Origin: Candidatus Omnitrophota bacterium | GTDB taxonomy: Bacteria > Omnitrophota > Gorgyraeia > Gygaellales > Profunditerraquicolaceae | DNA length: 64,000 nt | Assembly: GCA_030691865.1 (NCBI GenBank) | Contig: JAUYDL010000041.1 | Location: forward strand, 4,926-68,925 | Direction of reading: 5' to 3' | Shown here: in pieces, positions 7,550-14,124 of the stretch | Layout of the letters: each line of letters starts with the position of its first letter | Numbering within the stretch: position 1 is the stretch's first letter | Translations under genes and position numbers: made by a program | Notes under the pieces: generated by a model | Databases searched by the model: none | What the model was told of the DNA's origin: nothing | What the model saw: the letters and a program-made list of their open reading frames with translations, nothing else

Positions 7550-7897
7550 CTTAAACTTAATAACGATGTAGAAACAAGTGATACCAATGCTATCAATCAA
7601 AACATCTTTAGTTGAGCAGTCCCTGCCCAGAACAAAATATTGATGGATCTCATCAGATATAGCATAAAAAACTGAAAAAGCAGCCGGGTACATAAAAAGA
7701 CGAGAAACGTTCATATTGAATGAACCACTAAATGCCCTATATAAAAGAAAAGTGAAATAAAAATATTCAGCAATATGGGCTATTTTTCTTAATAAAAAAT
7801 CATATTCAAGATCTGTTCTTAAATCAGGAATACTTGAAAAGTAAAAAATAACCCCTGCCCAAACAACCACCGGAACCCACAATCTAACAAGCTTCAC
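7511..7897 (-). CDS. VanZ-like family membrane protein
   Basis: This 128-residue VanZ-like protein has a signature of four membrane segments. The YFSSIPDL stretch, the conserved KIAHIAEYF motif and ISDEIHQYFVLGRDCSTKDVLIDSIG near the C-terminal third are family hallmarks. The role of VanZ-like proteins is poorly defined; the founding member modestly raises teicoplanin resistance. Start is a GTG at 7897 with AAGGAG seven bases upstream. The last ten residues are encoded by a repeat element, so the native C-terminus was probably shorter or different. Confidence 0.8.
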   Translation of the reverse strand: MKLVRLWVPVVVWAGVIFYFSSIPDLRTDLEYDFLLRKIAHIAEYFYFTFLLYRAFSGSFNMNVSRLFMYPAAFSVFYAISDEIHQYFVLGRDCSTKDVLIDSIGITCFYIVIKFKNRKGAVFLKKGQ

Positions 7898-7983
7898 CAG
7901 ATTACTCCTTTATTCTACGCAGGTTCTGTCAAGTTTTGCCTCACCACCCGCTAACATAGAACCATGTCCTACCTTATTCACAC

Positions 7984-8430
7984 TTAAAAATTTTCTTTAA
8001 ATATACGCGGAAAATGTAACCTGAAAAAATCTATAACTATCTCAATCTTCTCCTCAAAAGGTGAACGCTTACTAATCTTTGTAAATTCCCCACTATCAAG
8101 CCAAATTCCACCGCAATTTTCGCAAAAATCAACAGAAACGCTCTTATTGCGGTCGCTAATCTTTCTAACCATTTTCTTGTTACTTTCACAACGAGGACAA
8201 ATAACTTCTTTCTTATTTAAGTCTATTTCTTTTCTTAAATCATCATCTTTGAGTGGCTCAGTTTCTAAATCAAACTCCACAGTATCAATTATTTCCTTGT
8301 TTACGAGCAATTCCAATTCATCTTTATCAAACCAAATACCCCCGCAAGCAAAACAAGTATCAACTACTATCGGTTCTTTACTGCCTATCTTTTTTTCTTT
8401 TAATATTCCCACACATTTTGGGCAATTCAT
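7984..8430 (-). CDS. Protein with two TFIIB-type zinc ribbons
   Basis: This 148-residue protein contains two zf-TFIIB-like zinc-ribbon modules. Each is a CPxC knuckle (MNCPKC; ICPRC) paired with a CxxCGGIWxD knuckle (FACGGIWFDKDEL; ENCGGIWLDSGEF). The start at 8430 is chosen because AGGAGG lies six bases upstream (8437-8442); a longer frame to 8511 would add 27 residues without support. The function is unknown; such proteins are small cytosolic zinc binders. It follows the HEPN gene in the same direction and may belong to that transcript. Confidence 0.75.
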   Translation of the reverse strand: MNCPKCVGILKEKKIGSKEPIVVDTCFACGGIWFDKDELELLVNKEIIDTVEFDLETEPLKDDDLRKEIDLNKKEVICPRCESNKKMVRKISDRNKSVSVDFCENCGGIWLDSGEFTKISKRSPFEEKIEIVIDFFRLHFPRIFKENF

Positions 8431-8521
8431 TTTATACCTCCTGACAACACAACCATCTTGATAATCTACCAAACTATTCAGACTCCCCGCTTCTCCAATA
8501 ATATTCATCAAAAGAAACCCT

Positions 8522-8992
8522 TTATTTATTGAAATTAAATTCTTTTTGCGGCAGCTTCTTTCTAATTAATTCTGCAATCTTATCAACAAACTCCTCAGCA
8601 GTCTTTAGGGCGTCTTTAGCTTCCTTTATTGAACAGGGAATTTCGGGTTCGTAAATAAACCTGTTTCTTTTCCTCCTCATAAAATCATAATCATTAATAA
8701 GTCTCTTAAAATCATCCCCTAAAACTAAACTTACAAACCTCACCACAGTTAAATGCTTGTCCTTTATATCCGGCCTAAACCCTTCAGCGAACATAAGCGC
8801 AAGCCCAGAACGCAGCATCGCATTATAAGCATAATTGAAAGCGCATTCTTCGTCTTGGCCTAAGTTTCTTTTAGTAGTCTTAAGATCAATGTAAGCGCGC
8901 TTTAGCAAATTCAAAATAGCTTTATAATCAAGAGGGCACCTCTTAATTAATCCGTCCTTAAGAAGAATTTCTTTTGATTCTTTATAACTCAT
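8522..8992 (-). CDS. HEPN-domain protein, partner of MNT nucleotidyltransferase
   Basis: This 156-residue all-helical protein is of the HEPN/UPF0332 type. The NYAYNAMLRSGLALMF helix and the late motif RRKRNRFIYE fit. The canonical HEPN RNase motif Rx4-6H appears with Tyr in place of His, as in UPF0332 members. It overlaps the MNT gene by 11 bases, the typical arrangement of MNT-HEPN two-gene modules. In these modules the nucleotidyltransferase neutralises the HEPN toxin, in some cases by adenylylating it near the motif. A toxin role is inferred from the pairing; activity with the degenerate motif is uncertain. Confidence 0.78.
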   Translation of the reverse strand: MSYKESKEILLKDGLIKRCPLDYKAILNLLKRAYIDLKTTKRNLGQDEECAFNYAYNAMLRSGLALMFAEGFRPDIKDKHLTVVRFVSLVLGDDFKRLINDYDFMRRKRNRFIYEPEIPCSIKEAKDALKTAEEFVDKIAELIRKKLPQKEFNFNK

Positions 8993-9557
8993 TTTCTTTG
9001 CCTATCAGCATTATCTTGGGCTTCTTTAATAAATCCGTAATAAAGCCGCCCTTGGCTCTCTTTTTCGCTTTATACTCCTGCCAAGAGTAAGTAGTGGGAT
9101 TAATTTCCCTTTTTAACCTCTTTTCTAAGCTGGAAATCTTCTCATTTAAAGAAGAGTTATCCTGGTCTCCGACAATCATAAGGTCAATATCGCTGGCAGA
9201 ATTTTCTTTTTTGGCAGCGAATGAACCATAGATAAAGGCTACTTTTATCCCTTTAATTAATAATAGTGAGCTTTTTAGAATTGCTTCTACGCCAACGGTT
9301 TTGGAAACAATGCTTTTTAATTCATTAAATAAAGGATGGTTTTGATTAAGAAAGTAATAAAGAAGATTGCCTACTTTTCTGGTATCAAATAAGTTATTCT
9401 CCTGGAATCTTATAAGTTCCCGGCGAATACTGCCGGCAGAATATCCTAATACACGCTGAAGTTCCCTCAGGTAATACTCCTGGGAAGGATTAGTAAAGAA
9501 AAGGGAAAGCAGCCCTTGCCTAATTTTAGATTTCGCGATATAAAAGCTATTTAGCAT
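8982..9557 (-). CDS. Nucleotidyltransferase (MNT) with N-terminal winged-helix domain
   Basis: This 191-residue protein has an N-terminal winged-helix domain (residues about 5-85, with an EYYLRELQRVLGYSAGSIRR-type helix-turn-helix). An MNT-type nucleotidyltransferase domain follows, with GSFAAKKENSASDIDLMIVG giving the GS and DxD catalytic signature. The start at 9557 has GGAG five bases upstream; a longer frame would run through a promoter and a palindromic repeat. Directly upstream is a sigma70-type promoter whose -10 sits inside a perfect 24-bp palindrome (9568-9591). The DNA-binding half probably represses its own operon there. It is the probable antitoxin of the downstream HEPN gene. Confidence 0.82.
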   Translation of the reverse strand: MLNSFYIAKSKIRQGLLSLFFTNPSQEYYLRELQRVLGYSAGSIRRELIRFQENNLFDTRKVGNLLYYFLNQNHPLFNELKSIVSKTVGVEAILKSSLLLIKGIKVAFIYGSFAAKKENSASDIDLMIVGDQDNSSLNEKISSLEKRLKREINPTTYSWQEYKAKKRAKGGFITDLLKKPKIMLIGKENEL

Positions 9558-9567
9558 ATGAACTCCA

Positions 9568-9591
9568 TTTTGAGTACAATTGTACTCAAAA
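9568..9591 (-). promoter_or_regulatory. 24-bp palindromic operator of the MNT-HEPN operon
   Basis: A perfect palindrome of 12 bases per arm with core GAGTACAATTGTACTC, one base upstream of the GGAG SD and 10 bases upstream of the ATG. Its centre contains the -10 hexamer TACAAT. Because transcription would begin inside the palindrome, it is better explained as a protein-binding DNA operator than as an RNA hairpin. The winged-helix domain of the MNT protein is the likely ligand. Confidence 0.75.
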
Positions 9592-9607
9592 CAGGCTACA
9601 TTGTCAA
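9579..9607 (-). promoter_or_regulatory. Sigma70-type promoter of the MNT-HEPN operon
   Basis: On the minus strand a consensus -35 TTGACA (9602-9607) is followed by 17 bases and the -10 TACAAT (9579-9584). The -10 lies in the centre of the palindrome at 9568-9591, so occupancy of the operator would block the polymerase. Confidence 0.75.
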
Positions 9608-9625
9608 TAATAAACCGACGGGCCT

Positions 9626-9641
9626 TGCCTGCCGGCAGGCA
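9626..9641. repeat. Palindromic repeat family P, TGCCTGCCGGCAGGCA
   Basis: Perfect 16-bp palindrome upstream of the MNT promoter. Related elements are at 19950-19967, at 51165-51204 and, degenerate and in frame inside a gene, at about 38040-38063. This type of short GC-rich palindrome is common in many uncultured bacterial genomes. Confidence 0.7.
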
Positions 9642-9771
9642 GACTGTCGAGCCTTGTTTCCGCCGCACACCGCGGCTTTAAATCAACTCTCGCCCCCCCC
9701 GCTAAAACTATTTCTTACATAACTAACTGATGAATATAGGGTTACGTATACTGTCTATAAAACTATAAAAC

Positions 9772-10641
9772 TTACTTTTTTTCTTCTTTATTCTTGATCG
9801 GCAAAAAGCCTGCCATCTCTCCGATTACATTAACTAACTCGGTATTAGCGGGAACCACGATCTTGGCATTATTCTGCAATGACTTCTCCACTGCTTCTAA
9901 TTTGCGCAGTACTTGCGCATTGCCGGTAAAATACTTCTCGGCTGCCTCAGTAACTAATTTTATCGCTTCTGCCTCGCCTTCCGCCTCAAGGATTCTGGCC
10001 TGCTTGATACCTTCGGCTTTTTTAATCTCGGCGCGCTTTTGACCATCGGCGACAGTTTCGGTAGCAGTCGCGTAATCCACTGCGGCAATTTTTTCATTTT
10101 CCGCTTTAACTACTTTGTTCATGGTTTCCTGAACATCCTTGGGCGGATCAATTTCTTTTAGCTCTGTCCTGACAATCTCTAAACCCCAGCTGCCGGTTTC
10201 CTCACAAAGCGTCTTATGCAGCTCCGCGTTAATCTTACCTCTTTCGCTATTAGCGGATTTTAAGGTAAGCGTACCAATGATATTTCTCAAGGTGGTGCGG
10301 GCTAAATTCACAATCTGCCATTGATAATTATTCACGCTATACTGACAGTTCTTGACATCGGCTTCATCAGCTTTTACTTTAAAATAAACCTGAGCATCTA
10401 CTTTGGCATTCAAATTATCATTAGTAATAATTTCCTGCGGCTCAGCATCAACCATTTGCTCGGTAATATTAATCTGATAAAGATTTTCAACGATAGGAAA
10501 CACCCAATTAAATCCCGGAGTGGCAAAACGATGATATTTACCAAGCCTCTCAACTAATCCGCGATGCGTAGGGCGCACAATCCGGATCCCCATAAAAAAA
10601 ATCACTACGGCTCCCGCAATAATTAATCCCAGTATGCTCAT
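9772..10641 (-). CDS. SPFH/Band 7 (stomatin-like) membrane protein
   Basis: This 289-residue stomatin-type SPFH protein has an N-terminal membrane anchor (residues about 3-20), then the conserved IRIVRPTHRGLVERLGKYHR entry into the SPFH domain. A long Ala/Glu-rich coiled coil follows (ETVADGQKRAEIKKAEGIKQ onward, about 190-260). These proteins form ring-like assemblies in membranes and modulate proteases or membrane domains; QmcA and PodJ-type stomatins are the nearest in layout. The start at 10641 has AGGAGG five bases upstream. The usual NfeD partner is not adjacent. It follows purM across a palindrome-rich spacer (10655-10740). Confidence 0.9.
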   Translation of the reverse strand: MSILGLIIAGAVVIFFMGIRIVRPTHRGLVERLGKYHRFATPGFNWVFPIVENLYQINITEQMVDAEPQEIITNDNLNAKVDAQVYFKVKADEADVKNCQYSVNNYQWQIVNLARTTLRNIIGTLTLKSANSERGKINAELHKTLCEETGSWGLEIVRTELKEIDPPKDVQETMNKVVKAENEKIAAVDYATATETVADGQKRAEIKKAEGIKQARILEAEGEAEAIKLVTEAAEKYFTGNAQVLRKLEAVEKSLQNNAKIVVPANTELVNVIGEMAGFLPIKNKEEKK

Positions 10642-10654
10642 CTCTACCTCCTTT

Positions 10655-10740
10655 GCCCACAAGGGCATACCCGCGCTCCCCGCTAGGGGACACCGGCGCA
10701 ATTCAAATAAGCGCCGGGTGACTTCTTAGCGTCGGGTGTT
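10655..10740 (-). repeat. Palindrome cluster with partial family D element
   Basis: This 86-bp spacer between purM and the SPFH gene is almost entirely palindromic. It has GCCC/GGGC and TCCCC/GGGGA mini-hairpins. A family D stem follows, CACCGGCGC at 10691-10699 with GCGCCGGGTG at 10711-10720. A second half-copy (TTAGCGTCGGGTGTT, 10726-10740) touches the purM stop codon. The TGTCTACCTAGACA half seen in the other copies is missing. Confidence 0.65.
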
Positions 10741-11745
10741 CTAAATTATATTTACCTGTTTATTCCCCTTTACCGCCGCTCCGATAATCCAGGATTTTAA
10801 TTTAAGCTCAGATAATTTCTTCATTATCCGGGCGGCAGCCTCCTTTTGAACAATTAAAACCAGGCCAATCCCCATATTCAAGGTGTGATACATTTCCAGA
10901 TCATCAATATTGCCTTTATATTGGATAAGCCTGAATATTTCAGGTACTCTCCAGGAACTTTTTTCAATACACACATCAATATTTTTCGGCAATATCCGGC
11001 TAATCTTATCGTAAAATGCTCCACCGGTAATATGGCTGATCCCGTGCACTGCCGCTCTATACCGACGCAAAAGCTCAAGAACTGGCAAAACGTAAATGCG
11101 CGTAGGCTCCAGTAATCCAGCAGCCATTCTTTTCTGCTCTGCGGGCCTCAAGACTTTTCTGACTAAAGAATAACCATTAGAATGCAGGCCGCTAGAGGCA
11201 ATTCCGATGACCAGATCAGAGGCCTTAATCTTTGAGCCATTAATAATTTTATCTTTCTCTACTACCCCCACGCAGAAACCGGCAATATCGTATTCACCCT
11301 CCCGGTACATTCCCGGCATCTGAGCGGTCTCTCCGCCGATTAAAGAACAACCTGCCTGGCGGCACCCCTCATTTATGCCCTTGACTATATCCACCAGCAC
11401 ACCTTCTTTGACCTTAGTAAAAGCAATATAATCTAAGAAGAACAGGGATTCGGCTCCGGTACAAAGAATATCATTCACATTCATCGCCACCGCATCAATA
11501 CCCACGGTATCATGTATGTTGGCTAATTTGGCAATCATCAGTTTCGTACCTACTCCGTCACTTGAGGAAACCAAAACCGGATCCTTATATTTACTTTTAT
11601 CTAACTTAAAAAAACTTCCAAAGCCGCCGATATCCGTTAAGACCTCACGCCGAAAAGAACTGCGCACCAAAGGCTTGATTTTAGATTTAAAAATACTGGC
11701 GCTTTTAATATCTACACCGCAAGTTTTATAAGTGATCTTTTTCAT
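10741..11745 (-). CDS. purM: Phosphoribosylformylglycinamidine cyclo-ligase
   Basis: PurM (AIR synthetase), 334 residues, closes the imidazole ring of FGAM using ATP. The TYKTCGVDI start, GGFGSFFKLD, SSDGVGTKLMIA, the IGGETAQMPGMY motif near residue 145 and the HITGGAFYDK motif are intact. The ATG at 11745 follows AAGGAG. It lies downstream of purF across a 20-bp-arm hairpin (11766-11823). The length matches the usual form of about 340 residues. Confidence 0.97.
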   Translation of the reverse strand: MKKITYKTCGVDIKSASIFKSKIKPLVRSSFRREVLTDIGGFGSFFKLDKSKYKDPVLVSSSDGVGTKLMIAKLANIHDTVGIDAVAMNVNDILCTGAESLFFLDYIAFTKVKEGVLVDIVKGINEGCRQAGCSLIGGETAQMPGMYREGEYDIAGFCVGVVEKDKIINGSKIKASDLVIGIASSGLHSNGYSLVRKVLRPAEQKRMAAGLLEPTRIYVLPVLELLRRYRAAVHGISHITGGAFYDKISRILPKNIDVCIEKSSWRVPEIFRLIQYKGNIDDLEMYHTLNMGIGLVLIVQKEAAARIMKKLSELKLKSWIIGAAVKGNKQVNII

Positions 11746-11765
11746 TATTTCTCCTTATAGAATCC

Positions 11766-11823
11766 AGGGGACGGTTCTATTTTTTTAAAAACTAAAAGGG
11801 GCTAAAAAATAGAACCGTCCCCT
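11766..11823. repeat. GGGAC hairpin repeat between purF and purM
   Basis: Perfect 20-bp inverted repeat: AGGGGACGGTTCT followed by a T-run at 11766-11785, and the complement at 11804-11823, around an 18-base loop. It starts right after the purF stop codon (11824-11826). It shares its arm core with 48587-48661 and, more distantly, with 17913-17950 and 34065-34102. It could also terminate or stabilise the transcript. Confidence 0.8.
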
Positions 11824-13224
11824 TTATTTAGCCGGTGATTTCCCGGTCCAGCAATATAAACAAAGTTTTTCTTTAGGCAAGCCGATCGCGGCAATCATAT
11901 CACTAAGCTTCTGGTATTTCAGAGTAGTTGAGCCGATATCCCGGTTTATCCAGGCCACCATTTTTTTATATTCTTTGGAATTCTCATCCAAGTATTTACA
12001 TACGCTTTTTGGCTCTTTACCCTCAATGGCCTTGATTGCCCGGCGCGCAGCTAATTCATTAATGCTGCGGGTTGAATAATTAAATTTACAGGGAAACATT
12101 AGCGGCGGACAGGAAATGCGCAAATGAATTTCCTTGGCCCCGTGACTTTTAAGTTTCTGGATGGTGTAATTCTTAAGCTGTGTACCGCGCACAATCGAAT
12201 CATCGCAAAACACAATCCGCTGGCCTTTGATAATCTCAGGGATAGGAATAAGTTTCATCTTGGCCACTAAATCCCGGCGCTCCTGAGATACCGGGGTATA
12301 GCTGCGGTCATAACCCGGAGTATATTTTACCAGAGGCCGGCGCAGAGGCACCCCTGATTTCATGCTATAGCCAATGGCATGGGCAGTACCGGAATCCGGT
12401 ATTCCGGCAACCATATCTGCCTGGATGTTATCGTCTTTGGCCAGCTGTGCCCCGCATCTTTCCCGCGAGGTCTCCACATTAATCGCTTCATAATTGGAAG
12501 CCGGAAAACCCGTATAAACCCAGAGAAATGAACAAATTTGATTGGTCTTAACACCTTTACGTTTTATTTTCAATCCTCTACGGGTGATTAAAACTATCTC
12601 TTTCGGCTCAAGGTGCTTTACCAATTTATATCCTAAATTAAAAAAAGCCGAAGATTCTGTGGAAACCGCCCAACTACTCCCTTTTTTTCCGATTACTAAA
12701 GGGGTTAACCCTAACCTATCGCGGCAGGCGTAAATACCGTCTTTATTTAATAAGAGCAACGTGCAAGACCCCTGAATCTTGGAAAAAACTTTTTCAATAC
12801 CTTCCACTATAGTTTTACCCGAAATAATAATCTTGGCCGCCATCTCGACAAAGTTTATTTTTCCTTCAGCCAACTCGGAAAAAGAACTTCCTTTTTTATA
12901 TAATTCTTTAGCCAGTTTTCCCGCGTTATCAATAAAGCCATCGGTCACAATCGCAAATGGCCCAAATTTAGAGTTCATTACAATCGGCTGCTCATCGCGG
13001 GCGCTGATTACCCCAATCCCTTTATCCCCCTGCATTTTAAGGTAATCTTCATAAAACTCAGCCTTAAACTGGCTGCCTTTAATATCGTGGATCTTGCGAG
13101 TAAGCTCAACCCCATAAACCGCCAATCCGGCAAATTGCGTACCTAAATGCGAATGATAATCTGTGCCATAATATAAATCTTCATTGCAAGCCTTATTTGC
13201 CACCACTCCGAATATTCCGCTCAT
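11824..13224 (-). CDS. purF: Amidophosphoribosyltransferase-like protein with Ser in place of the nucleophile Cys
   Basis: This 466-residue PurF homologue would use PRPP to make 5-phosphoribosylamine. The start at 13224 gives MSGIFGVV. Residue 2 is Ser (AGC codon) where glutamine-dependent PurF has the N-terminal Cys nucleophile. The glutaminase-like domain occupies residues 1 to about 220, and the phosphoribosyltransferase domain carries the PRPP motif VFCDDSIVRGTQ. Cysteines matching the four [4Fe-4S] ligands of Bacillus PurF appear in QICSFLW, MFPCKF and LCLYCWTG. It sits between purL/LOG and purM. 'MSG' PurF relatives are known to me as annotated genes in Bacteroidetes and other phyla; their activity is unclear. 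It may use free ammonia or an N-terminal Ser nucleophile. Confidence 0.88.
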   Translation of the reverse strand: MSGIFGVVANKACNEDLYYGTDYHSHLGTQFAGLAVYGVELTRKIHDIKGSQFKAEFYEDYLKMQGDKGIGVISARDEQPIVMNSKFGPFAIVTDGFIDNAGKLAKELYKKGSSFSELAEGKINFVEMAAKIIISGKTIVEGIEKVFSKIQGSCTLLLLNKDGIYACRDRLGLTPLVIGKKGSSWAVSTESSAFFNLGYKLVKHLEPKEIVLITRRGLKIKRKGVKTNQICSFLWVYTGFPASNYEAINVETSRERCGAQLAKDDNIQADMVAGIPDSGTAHAIGYSMKSGVPLRRPLVKYTPGYDRSYTPVSQERRDLVAKMKLIPIPEIIKGQRIVFCDDSIVRGTQLKNYTIQKLKSHGAKEIHLRISCPPLMFPCKFNYSTRSINELAARRAIKAIEGKEPKSVCKYLDENSKEYKKMVAWINRDIGSTTLKYQKLSDMIAAIGLPKEKLCLYCWTGKSPAK

Positions 13225-13235
13225 TTTTAATCTCC

Positions 13236-13285
13236 CTTGTCTACCTAGACAACACCCGCTCAATACCAATTAGCGCGGGGTGTTT
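13236..13285 (-). repeat. Spacer element family D, copy 2
   Basis: TGTCTACCTAGACA at 13238-13251 followed by the stem CACCCGC/GCGCGGGGTG (13253-13282). It lies directly upstream of purF, and its edge contributes the AAGGGAG SD of that gene. Unlike copies 1 and 3 it is not fused to the end of an upstream gene; about 160 bases separate it from the LOG gene. Confidence 0.8.
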
Positions 13286-13445
13286 TAAAAATTTTTCTTA
13301 ATAAAATTAACTCCGTTTTTAAAAATCTGCAAACCATCTTCTCCTTTTTTTAGCTCATCTTTACGTTGATGCTGCGCCGGCCAGCGAAAACGCCGCTGCA
13401 GTTTCCTGATCGCAGTTTGTCCCTGCGCTTCTTAAGACGCAAACC

Positions 13446-14099
13446 TTAGGCTTTAGCGTAAAATTTCTTGATTGCTCGCGCTACCTCTTTAGGCTCATCA
13501 ACTAAAATAAACAAATCCATGTCCTCTTGATCAATATTGCCATGGTTATAAACTGTTTTCTTCAACCACTCTAATAGCGGCTTCCAGTATTGGCTGTTAA
13601 AAAGAATCACCGGAAATTTAGCAATTCTTTCGGTCTGAATAAGAGTAATCGCCTCAAAAAATTCATCCAGAGTGCCGTATCCTCCGGGTAAAATTACAAA
13701 AGCCTTGGCGTACTTTACAAACATAACCTTACGCACAAAGAAATAACGAAAACCTAAAACAGTATCCACATATTTATTGGGCTTCTGTTCGCAAGGAATC
13801 TGAATATTAAGGCCGATGGAATGTCCATGCGCACGCCGGGCGCCTTTATTGGCTGCCTCCATAAGCCCGGGGCCGCTTCCGGTAATAATCGCATATCCGG
13901 CTTTGGCGATATGATATGCCACTTCTTCAGCCAACTTATAAAATTGAGTATCCGGCTTGCTCCGGGCTGACCCAAAGATAGAAACCGCCTTGCCTACTTT
14001 AGAAAGGACCTCAAAGCCATCCACAAACTCCGACATGATGCGGAATATCCGCCAGGTATCCTCGCTGGTAAAATCATCCTTGAAGTTGATTTTTTTCAT
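13446..14099 (-). CDS. LOG-family protein (TIGR00730-type nucleotide phosphoribohydrolase)
   Basis: This 217-residue Rossmann-like LOG-family protein contains ITGSGPGLMEAANKGA and the diagnostic PGGYGTLDEFFEAI. Plant LOG enzymes release cytokinin bases from riboside monophosphates. Bacterial homologues (YgdH/PpnN, YvdD) cleave purine nucleotides and may tune the nucleotide pool, which fits its place inside a purine operon between purL and purF. I prefer the ATG at 14099 with a GAGG nine bases upstream; an ATG at 14114 would add five residues. The 160 bases between its stop and the family D element before purF show no gene. Confidence 0.88.
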   Translation of the reverse strand: MKKINFKDDFTSEDTWRIFRIMSEFVDGFEVLSKVGKAVSIFGSARSKPDTQFYKLAEEVAYHIAKAGYAIITGSGPGLMEAANKGARRAHGHSIGLNIQIPCEQKPNKYVDTVLGFRYFFVRKVMFVKYAKAFVILPGGYGTLDEFFEAITLIQTERIAKFPVILFNSQYWKPLLEWLKKTVYNHGNIDQEDMDLFILVDEPKEVARAIKKFYAKA

Positions 14100-14124
14100 C
14101 TTTTCACGCCTCATTGGTCTTGCG

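Noticed and set aside
9558..9668. N-terminal extension of the MNT gene (37 residues including CLPAGKA)
   Set aside because: It would translate through a family P palindrome, the promoter and the operator. The internal ATG at 9557 has a proper SD.
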